A stretch of DNA of 64,000 bases from Bog-756 sp963769905 (lineage in GTDB: Bacteria > Actinomycetota > Acidimicrobiia > Acidimicrobiales > RAAP-2): contig CAVYNG010000001.1 of the NCBI GenBank assembly GCA_963769905.1, positions 558,001-622,000 of the forward strand, in the 5' to 3' direction. How positions within the stretch are numbered: the first letter of the stretch is position 1; the number at the start of each line of letters is the position of its first letter. The notes beneath the pieces are model-generated. The model searched no databases. It was given only the letters and a program-made list of their open reading frames with translations, and had not been told where the DNA came from. Shown piece after piece: positions 35,220 through 44,221 of this stretch. A program made the translations under genes and the position numbers.

Positions 35220-36799
35220 GGCTCCGCCCCGCTGCGGCGGAGCCGGCGGCGGACCACCGCTCCGACCACGAAGAGCGCCACTCCGGCACCCACCAGGGGA
35301 AGCAGTCCGGAGGAGCCGGTGAACGCAAGGTCCGAAGGTGAGCCACCACCTGCATCGGAGCTGGGCGACGCGGATCCACCACCGGAGGTGTCGGCACCCG
35401 AAGTCGTCGGCGCGACAGTGGTCGTCGTGCTGGTCGGCGCGGTCGAGGAGGTCGGTGAGGAGCCGCCGGTCGATGCCGCCACGGCATTCAGCTCGACGGC
35501 GACCTTCAGCCCGGCCGCATCCATTGCCGAGGTCGCCGGAGCGGCGCCCAACGTCGCTTCATCCGTCTGTGCCGTCGGACCGAGCACGAACCGGATGAGC
35601 TGGGCCAACTTCTGGGCCTTCTCGACGGGTAGGCCGGAGGTCGGCACCACTAGATAGCTCTCGACCATCAGGAAACTGTTATAGGCCGCGGCGTCGCCTG
35701 CTTTGGCATTGAATGTCACCAGGTTAGAGGCCGGATCGAGCGTGGCGTCCGCCTCACTGGCGGCTGCCGCCTTCTCGGTCGGTGCGACGAACGAGCCCTG
35801 GGCGTTCTGTATGGCCGCGGTAGGGATGTTCCATGGGGTCCCGAGGGGAGCCCCCGTCCACACAGCCGACACCGGGAAGGCGTCATGAGTGCCGCTGCCG
35901 TCTGCGCCGAGTCCGCCCCACGAAGAGAGCGCGGCAGGCGCATTGGTCTCGGCGTTGATCGTGAGCTCCTTGCCGATCAGGCCGTCGTCGCCTCCGACGT
36001 AGGCGTGGTTCCCGTGGAACGGCCACAGTTCCGACGGAGTGTCGGACTTCGTGGTCGCGCTGTTGGCCGGGTTCGCCAATGCGTTGTCGAGCTCCTCCTT
36101 CGAAACGGGGTTGCTGTCCAGGTAGGTCAACAGCGCCGCGTCCTCCGCGGACGGCTCGAGCGCCGACGCCTGCGCGATGCTGTCGCCGTCGGGAATCGCC
36201 TGCCCGTTGGCTTGGGTCAGGCGGGGGTCCTTCCATCCCTTCAGAGTGCTGGGCAGGTTGGCGTTCGGCTGCACCGTCGGGCTGGTCAGTCCGTCGGTGA
36301 AGATTCCCCCGACCAGGGGCGCGGTCAGCGGCATGCTGTTGCAGAAGGTCTTCGCGGTTGGTGTGCCGGTCACCAGATCGGACGGGTTGCAGACGGCGAG
36401 CGCGGCGATGGCAACCGGGGTCGCGGCGAAGGGAACATAGGCGAAGCTCCTTCCGTTCTTCTTGGCGGTGGCCGTCTCGGATGGCGTGAGCGGCCGTTCG
36501 GATACCACGAAGTCGGTGGCGAAGTCACCTGGCTTGCTGCCGACGAAGTCGGTGATCGCGTTGTCGATGTTGGCATCCGCGTAGGTGGGGACGAGCGGGG
36601 CCAACCCGACGGTGTCGGCCTTGGCCAGCACGTCGACCACCGGAGTCAAGAACGACCCTCCCTCCCCGACCAGCGAGGAGGAATCGGTGGCGGCGCCCAC
36701 CGGGGCGACGCCGGGCGCGCCCGCCGAGAGCAGCGCAGCCCCGCTCGAAACGAACAGTGCGACCGTTGCGCAGCGCAGGAAACACCGTACGCGGATCAT
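35216..36799 (-). CDS. PstS-like substrate-binding protein with LAFTG sortase signal
   Basis: Secreted protein of 527 residues. The signal peptide (about 1-36) ends near VGAATDSSS; a divergent periplasmic-binding-like body follows (SLVGEGGSFLTPVVDVL, SAVWTGAPLGTPWNIPTAA), then a Ser/Thr-rich spacer. The C-terminus is a complete sorting signal: LAFTG at 491-495, a hydrophobic helix and a VRRRLRRSG tail. Residues that bind phosphate in PstS cannot be clearly aligned, so it may bind another ligand. It starts with a 4-base overlap on the upstream pstS and ends with one on pstB. Confidence 0.8.
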   Translation of the reverse strand: MIRVRCFLRCATVALFVSSGAALLSAGAPGVAPVGAATDSSSLVGEGGSFLTPVVDVLAKADTVGLAPLVPTYADANIDNAITDFVGSKPGDFATDFVVSERPLTPSETATAKKNGRSFAYVPFAATPVAIAALAVCNPSDLVTGTPTAKTFCNSMPLTAPLVGGIFTDGLTSPTVQPNANLPSTLKGWKDPRLTQANGQAIPDGDSIAQASALEPSAEDAALLTYLDSNPVSKEELDNALANPANSATTKSDTPSELWPFHGNHAYVGGDDGLIGKELTINAETNAPAALSSWGGLGADGSGTHDAFPVSAVWTGAPLGTPWNIPTAAIQNAQGSFVAPTEKAAAASEADATLDPASNLVTFNAKAGDAAAYNSFLMVESYLVVPTSGLPVEKAQKLAQLIRFVLGPTAQTDEATLGAAPATSAMDAAGLKVAVELNAVAASTGGSSPTSSTAPTSTTTTVAPTTSGADTSGGGSASPSSDAGGGSPSDLAFTGSSGLLPLVGAGVALFVVGAVVRRRLRRSGAEP

Positions 36800-38538
36800 G
36801 ACGACCTCCCTTCCCGTCGACCGGCAAGCCCCCGTCGCCGGACGACAGTGCCGATCAGCAGCATCACGGCGCCCACGAGGACGATGGGAAACGGGTCGAA
36901 GCCGGTGAAGGCCAGGGGGTTCGAGCCGGAGAGCGAAACGGCCGGATCGGCACCCCCGGCAGAGCCGGCTCCACCTCCGTCAGCTCCTCCCGCGCCACCG
37001 TTCGCACCAGCGCCTCCTGCGGCGCCGTTGACGGTGTTGATGTCGGCAGCACCGGGCGGTGGTGGTGGTGCGATGCCGTTGGTCACTCCGCAAGTCGGAG
37101 TGGTCTGGCCGGCCTGGACTTCGCTCGGGGTCAGGTCACCGCACGCGTAGGCGTGATCCTCGGGGGTTGTCGGATCCACCGCGCCCGGCACGTCGGCGAT
37201 GACCCGGTCGATCCCGTATCGTTCGAGTGACAACCCGAGACTGGCATAGCCGAAGGTGGGCGCCGACTCCTGTCCCAGAGTGAGGACGTAGTTCACGAAT
37301 TCGCTCATCGTCGTGCCCTTCGTCGCAGGAAAACCGTTTGCCCCCCGTTTGGGCGTCAGCAGGTAGCTGTAGGTCGACGGGTTGTAGACATGCGGTCCGA
37401 TCCCGTTGAAGTTCAGCTTGTGAGTGCCGTCACTGTTCTGCGTGGCGTAGGCCAGCGCAGACGCGACGTCGACCGGGGTGGGCAGCGTGAAGTCGCCACT
37501 CGCGTTCTGCACTTCCGCGACCCCTCGGGCGGCATTGGCACCGGTGAAACCGGAGTCGGTTGCGTAGTTCTCCTGAACCGGCCCGATCGCGCCGACGTTG
37601 TTGGCCACGTTCGAGGCCACTGCAGATGTCGATTGCTCGTCGTAGCCATTGCCCGGTGCCTGCCAGTTGGAGCCAGGCGTCGTCGCGGAGATCGCGACCC
37701 CACTCGGAGGGGGCGTCGAGGAGACGTTCTTCGCGTACTGCGCCCACACCGTCGGCTGCTCGTCGATGCAGAACTCCTCGAGCACGTAGTTGGTGCCGGC
37801 GGGATCGCTCTCGGTGACCGGCTTGACCGGAAGGTTCGGGAGGTTGACCCCGGCGTTGGCACCATTCTGCTTGAGCGCGGGGTTGTCCCAGTTGGTGATC
37901 TGTCCCGTCAACAGAAGGCAGGCCGTGTAGCTGGTGAGCTGCAGCGTCTTGCTCAACCCGGGAATGTTGTACATGAACGCGACACCGGCCGCGGTGATCG
38001 GAATGAAGTCGAAGGGAAACGAAGGTGGCGTTCCACCGACGCTGGCGTTGACGTAACCGGTGTCGCTCACCGCATAGTCGACGGTTGCATTGGTGAACTG
38101 GTATCGCCCGACCCCCGAGGAGCTCGGCGAGTAGTTCACAGTGAGGTTGTACGGTGACAGCCCGACCTGGCCCGTCCAGTGGCTCACCGCGGGAGCCGCG
38201 AACGACGATCCGGTCCCGGCCAGGCTTGCGGCAGCCCTTGGCGAGGCACTGCCAGCGGTGGGCGCGGTCGTCGTCGACCCGGGTGTCGACGTCGTCACGG
38301 TGGTGTCGGGGATCACCGAGGTCGTCGTGGGGGTGGTAGTCGGACCGGTTGACGGGAGCGCTGGCACAAGGCCAACTGACGTTGGAGCCCCCGCGCTCCC
38401 CGTGGTCGGTGAGGCGAACGACGGGCTCGCAGGAATAACGAGACCGGCCGCCGCGGCGACGATGCCCACGAGCAACCGCCGTGCCCGGCGGGTTCGGGCG
38501 AGGCGGCTCGGCAGCCGCGGAGATCTCAGAGGGTGCAT
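36796..38538 (-). CDS. pstS: Phosphate-binding protein PstS with LAFTG sortase signal
   Basis: Phosphate receptor of the Pst importer, 580 residues. Signal peptide from MHPLRSPRLPSR to PSFASP; Thr/Pro-rich linker; then the PstS body with SLAGTGSSFAAPAVSHW and VNYSPSSSGVGRYQF (phosphate-loop regions), and TGQITNWDNPALKQNG. It has no lipobox. Instead it ends in LAFTG (542-546), a hydrophobic helix and VRRRGLAGRREGR, a sortase sorting signal. ATG 38538 has GAGGAG upstream. An ATG at 38640 overlaps the pstA stop but would bury the signal peptide. Confidence 0.9.
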   Translation of the reverse strand: MHPLRSPRLPSRLARTRRARRLLVGIVAAAAGLVIPASPSFASPTTGSAGAPTSVGLVPALPSTGPTTTPTTTSVIPDTTVTTSTPGSTTTAPTAGSASPRAAASLAGTGSSFAAPAVSHWTGQVGLSPYNLTVNYSPSSSGVGRYQFTNATVDYAVSDTGYVNASVGGTPPSFPFDFIPITAAGVAFMYNIPGLSKTLQLTSYTACLLLTGQITNWDNPALKQNGANAGVNLPNLPVKPVTESDPAGTNYVLEEFCIDEQPTVWAQYAKNVSSTPPPSGVAISATTPGSNWQAPGNGYDEQSTSAVASNVANNVGAIGPVQENYATDSGFTGANAARGVAEVQNASGDFTLPTPVDVASALAYATQNSDGTHKLNFNGIGPHVYNPSTYSYLLTPKRGANGFPATKGTTMSEFVNYVLTLGQESAPTFGYASLGLSLERYGIDRVIADVPGAVDPTTPEDHAYACGDLTPSEVQAGQTTPTCGVTNGIAPPPPPGAADINTVNGAAGGAGANGGAGGADGGGAGSAGGADPAVSLSGSNPLAFTGFDPFPIVLVGAVMLLIGTVVRRRGLAGRREGRSS

Positions 38539-38636
38539 GTCGGTAAACTCCTCAGTCGTTGACGGTCTGTCGTCGTTGAACTGCAGGTCGTGGCAGGCGA
38601 TCTTCGGAGAAGCGGGATGTGCTGATAGCTCTCTTT

Positions 38637-39788
38637 TCATGGCGTTTCCTCTACTTCGGAGAAGGCAAATCTCTGGCCGCTGCGACGCCAGAGCCGCGGA
38701 AGGACTCGTGACCCCCCTCGGGACCTTCCGAGCAGACGTGCGAGAACGAACAGTCCGAGCACCAGCGCCATAAGCACGAAGGCCGCGCCCCAACCGATCG
38801 AGATCGCTTTGGCATTGGGTTGGAAGACCTGTTCGTAGACCCGGAGCGGAAGATCGTCCTGATGTCCGCTGAAGGGATTGAAGTTGTAGTGGGTGTTGCC
38901 ACCGGCGGTGAACAGCACCTCGGCGGTCTCACCCGCAGTCCTGGCGACGCCCAGAATGGCCGCGGTGATGAGACCGACCTTGGCCGTGGGCAGCACCACC
39001 CGGAGGACCACTCTCCATTGAGGAGCGCCGAGAGCGAGCGCGGCCTCTCGCAGCGATCCCGGAACGATCCGGATGACCTCCAATGCCGCCCGGCAAGTGA
39101 CCGGCAGCATCATGATGGACAGGGTCACCGCGGCGACGAATCCGTTTTGTCCATTCACCCCGTGGGGTATGACCCAGATGCTGTAGATAAAGAGACCCGC
39201 GATGATCGAGGGAGTTCCGGTCATGGCGTCGATGACATTCCGCACGATCTTGGACAGCAGGCTCCGAGACTCGACCAGATAGGTCGCCGTCATGTAGGCG
39301 ATCGGTACAGAGATAATCGTCGCGATGGCCACTTGTTCGAGCGTCCCGACGATGGCAGCCCCGACGCCGAAGGTCTCCCCGCTCTTTCCGCCGGTCATGT
39401 CACGAAGGATGAAACTGGGGAACTTGGAGAAGACGACCGGAGCGCCCTTCGCCGCCACGTAGACCACGACGGCCAACAGGGCCACCAGTGCGATGACGGC
39501 GCCGGTCCACACTGCGATCGTCGCGAGGCGGTCCTTCGTGCGGAGTACGCCGTGGCGCCGCCACAGGACCACGCCGTAGAGCGCGAGGAAGAGGAAGTAC
39601 GAGCAGAACAAGATGCCGAACCATGCCGAGCTGCCGGCGATGGTGAACGCGAGCCACACAGCTGCGAACGCCGCGAGAGCACTTCCTGCACTCTCGACGA
39701 TGCTCGCTTCGGAAACTCGCTTCCGGCGAACAGGGCGGTCGGGTTCTGATGGAACACCGGGGGGCGCGTCGACCACGGTGAGGCTCAT
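38637..39788 (-). CDS. pstA: Phosphate ABC transporter permease PstA
   Basis: Membrane subunit of the phosphate importer, 383 residues, longer than usual because of an extra N-terminal region with about two additional hydrophobic segments. The permease core contains the EAA loop (SLREAALALGAPQWRVVLRVV) and DAMTGTPSIIAGLFIY, both typical for PstA. The start overlaps the pstC stop by 4 bases. A roughly 100-base gap to pstS holds that gene's ribosome site. Confidence 0.94.
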   Translation of the reverse strand: MSLTVVDAPPGVPSEPDRPVRRKRVSEASIVESAGSALAAFAAVWLAFTIAGSSAWFGILFCSYFLFLALYGVVLWRRHGVLRTKDRLATIAVWTGAVIALVALLAVVVYVAAKGAPVVFSKFPSFILRDMTGGKSGETFGVGAAIVGTLEQVAIATIISVPIAYMTATYLVESRSLLSKIVRNVIDAMTGTPSIIAGLFIYSIWVIPHGVNGQNGFVAAVTLSIMMLPVTCRAALEVIRIVPGSLREAALALGAPQWRVVLRVVLPTAKVGLITAAILGVARTAGETAEVLFTAGGNTHYNFNPFSGHQDDLPLRVYEQVFQPNAKAISIGWGAAFVLMALVLGLFVLARLLGRSRGGSRVLPRLWRRSGQRFAFSEVEETP

Positions 39789-40771
39789 TGCACAGTTCCC
39801 CCTGATCGCCGGGCAACGAGCCGCCCCCCAAGGCTGAAGAGGAGCGTGGTCGCGAAAAGGGTGAGGCCTGCAAGCGTGAGCTCGCTCTGACCATGGATGC
39901 CCTGGACGGGAAACGTCGCGGCGATCTCCTTGGCCACGTCGCCGTTACCGGGACCGAGTATTGCCTTGGAGACCGCGTTGCTGCTGGACAGCACCAACAG
40001 CACGGCCATGGTCTCTCCGAGAGCGCGGCTGATCCCGAGGAGTGTGCCGCCGACGATGCCGTTGCGGGCAAACGGCAGGATCACGTCGGTGATCGTCCCC
40101 CACCGGGTACCACCTAGACCGAGTGCAGCCTCGCAGGCGTCGCGGGGCGCCTGGGCCATCACCTCGCGACTGACCGAGGCGACGATCGGCACGATCATGA
40201 TCGCCACGATGATCCCGCAGACGAAGACCGAGTCCGAATAGTTGCCCGGCTCGGAGGTACGAAAGATCGGGATGAACCCGAGATGGGTGGCCAGCCACGA
40301 AGCGGGTCCGTGCATGTAGGTGTTCAGGGCCTCGAGCCCCCAGAACCCGAAGACGATGCTCGGGACCACTGCGAGAAGATCGACCAGCCCGGTCAGCCAA
40401 CTGCGCACCCGCGGGGGCGCGTACTCGTTGATCATCAAGGCGATGGAAAGCGCCACCGGCAGCGCGAAGACGATCGCGATGACCGCGATCAGCACAGAGC
40501 CGACGAGGATCCCGAGGACGCCGGGATGGATCGGAGCGGACCAGTAAGTGCCGGTGAAGAAGTCGAACTTGAAAGTTCGGAGCGCCCACCAGCTCTTCAC
40601 CGCAAGGAAGACGAGCATCGAAGCGAGGAGTACCAGGACGATGGCGCCGCTCGCGGCCAACAGTGACCGGAACACGCGATCGGGCCCGGTACGACCACGG
40701 TCGAATTCGATCGGGACGTCCTCGATCACTTCCATTGCGGGTGGTTGGGGTGGCGCGACCGCGGTCGTCAT
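39785..40771 (-). CDS. pstC: Phosphate ABC transporter permease PstC
   Basis: Second membrane subunit of the phosphate importer, 328 residues. It has six main hydrophobic segments, PSIVFGFWGLEAL, and an EAA loop seen as APRDACEAALGLGGTRWGTI. The order pstC-pstA-pstS-(pstS-like)-pstB is nearly standard. No promoter-like box was found in the 55 bases upstream, so transcription may come through from the large surface-protein gene that ends at 40827. Confidence 0.94.
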   Translation of the reverse strand: MTTAVAPPQPPAMEVIEDVPIEFDRGRTGPDRVFRSLLAASGAIVLVLLASMLVFLAVKSWWALRTFKFDFFTGTYWSAPIHPGVLGILVGSVLIAVIAIVFALPVALSIALMINEYAPPRVRSWLTGLVDLLAVVPSIVFGFWGLEALNTYMHGPASWLATHLGFIPIFRTSEPGNYSDSVFVCGIIVAIMIVPIVASVSREVMAQAPRDACEAALGLGGTRWGTITDVILPFARNGIVGGTLLGISRALGETMAVLLVLSSSNAVSKAILGPGNGDVAKEIAATFPVQGIHGQSELTLAGLTLFATTLLFSLGGRLVARRSGGTVQ

Positions 40772-40826
40772 TCGGAGACCGCGTCGATCGTTTGGAACCC
40801 GGTCACGGGACGGGTGGTGCGCCTCA

Positions 40827-43800
40827 TCACTTCGCCGCGGTCGACCCGTAGAAGTTGGCGAGGCCGTAGGAGAAGATGCCGCCGTCGGCAGCCACCAACC
40901 AGTAGCCGTTGCCGTCGGGGGTGGAGGCCATGCCTACCACGGGAGCGTCGAGAGCCAAGCTCCCCGCCGAGCCGTGGAAGGGCGCGTCTCCGTAGGAGAA
41001 GATCCCGCCGTCGGAGGCCACCAGCCAGTACCCCTTCCCGTCGGGGGCGGGGGTCATGCCCACCACCGGAGCATCGAGCGTGAGGCTCCCGGTCGAGCCG
41101 TAGAAGTCGGCGTCTCCGTAGGAGAAGATCCCGCCGTCGGAGGCCACCAGCCAGTAGCCCTTGCCGTCGGGAGTGGGAGCCATGCCCACCACAGGAGCAT
41201 CGAGCGTGAGGCTCCCGGTCGAGCCGTAGAAGGAGGCGTCTCCGTACGAGAAGATCCCGCCGTCGGAGGCCACCAGCCAGTAGCCCTTGCCGTCGGGAGT
41301 GGGAGCCATGCCGACGACGGGCCGGTTGAGCGTGAGGCTCCCGGTCGAGCCGTCGAAGGAGGCGTCTCCGTACGAGAAGATCCCGCCGTCGGAGGCCACC
41401 AGCCAGTAGCCCTTGCCGTCGGGAGTGGGAGCCATGCCGACGACGGGCCGGTTGAGCGTGAGGCTCCCGGTCGAGCCGTCGAAAGCGGCGTCTCCGTAGG
41501 AGAAGATCCCGCCGTCCGAGGCCACCAGCCAGTAGCCATTCCCGTCCGGGGTGGGCGCCATGCCGACGACGGGGGCCTTGAGCGAGGAGGCCGAGCTCGC
41601 GCCCGACGAGCCGAACACGATCGTGACGCCGAGCCCGGTGAGAGTGATGCCGTCTGTCGCGTCGGTCGCCGTGTAGGTGACGGTTTCCGCCTTCTTGTCA
41701 CTCACCACGAACGTCGCGTTTCCGTCCACGTTCGTGGTGCTGTTGACCGCGGCCACAACCGAGCTCCCACTCGTCGGATCGAGGGTCACCGCCTTGCCTT
41801 TGAGTCCGAAGCCATTGGCGTCGTTGAGGAGCACGGTGATCGTCGCCGTCGAGTTGCCGTCAGCGGGCACACTCGTCCGGCTGGTCGTGATCGCCGAGTC
41901 GGCCAGGACCGGGGTGACCGGCGGTGGAGTCCCGAAGGCCACCGTCACGCTCTCTCCTACAAGCGGGAGGCTCTCCGTCGTGTCGGTAGCGGTGAACGTG
42001 ACCGACTGCTGATTCGTATCGGTGGCGTTGAATATCGCCTTTCCAGAGCTGTTGGTGGTCGGTGAAACGGGGATCACAGACGGGGTGCCGCCCGCAGCGG
42101 TGAGGACGATGGATTGACCGGGAACCGGATTGCCGTTGTGGTCCCTGATCGTCACCGTGATGGTGGAGGCCGACGAGCCGTTGGCTGGGACGGAAGTCGG
42201 GCTGGCCGCGATCGACGATTCGCTGACCTGAGGCAACCCGGCGACAAAGGTCACCGAAACCGTCTGACCGACGACGACGTGGTCGGTGGTGTCGGTTGCG
42301 GTAAACGTCACAGCCTCTGCGGCGGTGTCGTAGGCGTCGAACACCGCCACTCCGTTCGGATCGGTCGTCCCCGCCGGCACATGGGTGGACTCCACCAGCG
42401 GCGCGATCCGGGTGGTCGTGCCCGGCACGGCAATGACCTGGACGGCCTTGCCGGCGACGGGATTCCCGAACTGATCTCTGATCACGACGCTCAACGAGAC
42501 CGCAGAGATTCCGTCGGCATGGTCGGTGGTCACGTTGCTGGTCAATCCCGACGTCGCGCCCGACGGAGCCGGCACCTCGAAACTCACCGTGGCCGTCGCC
42601 GAGATTGCCAACGAATCGGTGGTATCGGTGGCGCTGAAGCTCACCAACTCGGGTGTCCCGTCGCTTACGGTGAAGACGGCCTTGCCGTCCGCTCCGGTGG
42701 TAGCGGTACTTGGGGGGCTGGGAGTGACCTGAGCGGTGTGCGAGGAGGCCAGCAGGGTCACCGACTTTCCGGCCACGGGGCTCACCCCATCGGCCGCAAG
42801 CAGGGTCACAGTGACCGTGCCGGTGGGAAGACCGCTTCCGGATGCGACCGACGACACGATGGCCGGCGATGCCGTGACGGTGGACTTCGAAGCGGAGACG
42901 ACGAGCGATCCGAACGTCACCGACGCGGTCTTGCCGGTCAGCGGGATGCTGTCGGTTGCGTCCACAGCGGCGTAGGTGACCGTCTCGACGGTGGTATCGG
43001 TGACGCTGAATGTCGCCTGACCCTGGGCGTTCGTCGTGGAGGAGATAGGTGTGATCACGGAATGGCCGCCGGCCGATTGCGAGAGGGTCACGTTCTTACC
43101 GGCGATCGGCTCCGGGGGGACCGCCTGGTCGTCGAGAGTGACCGTCACGAGGGACGAGTCGGTGCCGTTTGCCTCAGCGACAGAAGTGGGGTTGGCGGTG
43201 ATAGAGGAGTTCGCGGGGATGGCCGTCGGCGTGTTGAAGGTGACGGCTGCGGTCGCGTCGAGTTCGATACCGTCGGTCGAATCGTTCACCGCGTAAGTGA
43301 CCGGCTCTGCCGTCGTGTCGGTCACCTTGAAGGTCGCAGACCCCGCCCCGTCGGTGGTGGTTGTATCAGTCGCGGTTCCGCCAACGGTGATGACCGAGTG
43401 ACCCGATCCTTGACTGATCGTCACCTGCTTGCCGGTGGTCACCGAGACGCCGTTGGTGTCCTTGAGGGTGACGGTGACTGAGGCGACCTCCAGTCCGTCT
43501 GCCGTCACCGAGCTCGGCGTGGCAACGACGGTCGACTTACTTGCCGAAGTAGGCGACGACACGAACGGCGATCCGTCGCCGGGGTTTGCGCCGTTGTCCG
43601 CGGCGCCGTTCGCGGTCACGTAGAACGGAGCCGAAAAGATATGGGGCTTGGAGAAGTCGTTCTGGTTGGAGAAGATGCCGATGACGCAGGGGTTGAGATC
43701 GTTGTCGCACACCGTTCCGTTCGACGATCCCAGGTTCGGATCCGGCAGCGCCAAAACCTCGTAGTTCAAGAACGTCATGCTGCCGTCGACGTTCGCTGCG

Positions 43801-44207
43801 GCAATGGTGCCGATGGTTTCCGGCTCGCACCCGGCTGGTTTCGTGGGCAGGTTCGAGGCGAGGCCACCGGGGTCGGCACATTCGAGGAATTTGATGTTGA
43901 CTGCGCCACTCGGGAAGCCGGCGGCCGCCAGACTCGCCTGGTCCATCGTCGTATTGGCGACCACGGAAATGTTGATCGACTGGCCACTCGAGTACGGGGT
44001 GTTCGGTGTGACCGTGCCGATGGTGCTCAGGGTCACCGTGCCGTTGGTCAGCGCGGAGGCCTTTCCGGCACCGGCTAAGGCACCGGCGAGCAGGCCACCC
44101 ATGAGGAGGACGACCGTTAGTCGCCCAATCCGCCATGAGGTTGGCCGCGCTCGGATCCCGGCTGCCGAGGTAGCGCTCTTTCGTCGAGGCCTGATCCAAC
44201 GCGACAC
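40827..44207 (-). CDS. Large secreted protein: QNDF domain, six Ig-like domains, six-repeat propeller-like region
   Basis: Exported protein of 1126 residues. A hydrophobic signal (LTVVLLMGGLLAGALAGAG) precedes the QNDF domain (about 50-195; NQNDFSKPHIFSAPFYV), which has two Cys pairs. Six invasin/Big-type Ig domains of about 95 residues follow (for example SASKSTVVATPSSVTADGL and TPVLADSAITTSRTSVPA). The end (about 875-1115) has six 42-residue repeats containing GYWLVASDGGIFSYGDA, common in Acidimicrobiia surface proteins. GTG 44207 is the best start, 14 bases after the upstream gene; upstream in-frame sequence is antisense-like. It has no sorting signal. Adhesion or surface-layer function is inferred. 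Confidence 0.82.
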   Translation of the reverse strand: MSRWIRPRRKSATSAAGIRARPTSWRIGRLTVVLLMGGLLAGALAGAGKASALTNGTVTLSTIGTVTPNTPYSSGQSINISVVANTTMDQASLAAAGFPSGAVNIKFLECADPGGLASNLPTKPAGCEPETIGTIAAANVDGSMTFLNYEVLALPDPNLGSSNGTVCDNDLNPCVIGIFSNQNDFSKPHIFSAPFYVTANGAADNGANPGDGSPFVSSPTSASKSTVVATPSSVTADGLEVASVTVTLKDTNGVSVTTGKQVTISQGSGHSVITVGGTATDTTTTDGAGSATFKVTDTTAEPVTYAVNDSTDGIELDATAAVTFNTPTAIPANSSITANPTSVAEANGTDSSLVTVTLDDQAVPPEPIAGKNVTLSQSAGGHSVITPISSTTNAQGQATFSVTDTTVETVTYAAVDATDSIPLTGKTASVTFGSLVVSASKSTVTASPAIVSSVASGSGLPTGTVTVTLLAADGVSPVAGKSVTLLASSHTAQVTPSPPSTATTGADGKAVFTVSDGTPELVSFSATDTTDSLAISATATVSFEVPAPSGATSGLTSNVTTDHADGISAVSLSVVIRDQFGNPVAGKAVQVIAVPGTTTRIAPLVESTHVPAGTTDPNGVAVFDAYDTAAEAVTFTATDTTDHVVVGQTVSVTFVAGLPQVSESSIAASPTSVPANGSSASTITVTIRDHNGNPVPGQSIVLTAAGGTPSVIPVSPTTNSSGKAIFNATDTNQQSVTFTATDTTESLPLVGESVTVAFGTPPPVTPVLADSAITTSRTSVPADGNSTATITVLLNDANGFGLKGKAVTLDPTSGSSVVAAVNSTTNVDGNATFVVSDKKAETVTYTATDATDGITLTGLGVTIVFGSSGASSASSLKAPVVGMAPTPDGNGYWLVASDGGIFSYGDAAFDGSTGSLTLNRPVVGMAPTPDGKGYWLVASDGGIFSYGDASFDGSTGSLTLNRPVVGMAPTPDGKGYWLVASDGGIFSYGDASFYGSTGSLTLDAPVVGMAPTPDGKGYWLVASDGGIFSYGDADFYGSTGSLTLDAPVVGMTPAPDGKGYWLVASDGGIFSYGDAPFHGSAGSLALDAPVVGMASTPDGNGYWLVAADGGIFSYGLANFYGSTAAK
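40860..41590. repeat. Six tandem 126-bp repeats (propeller-like)
   Basis: In-frame 42-codon repeats within the large surface protein gene; copies three and four from the gene's 3' end are almost identical in DNA. Each unit encodes PVVGMAPTPDGKGYWLVASD and SYGDA[ASD]F[DY]GSTGS. The period was measured from the recurring CCGTAGG (40864, 40990, 41116). Confidence 0.85.
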
Positions 44208-44221
44208 CGGTCGCGAAGCCC

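Noticed and set aside
38539..38640. Alternative pstS start at ATG 38640 overlapping the pstA stop
   Set aside because: It would place 34 polar residues before the signal peptide; ATG 38538 has its own GAGGAG site.
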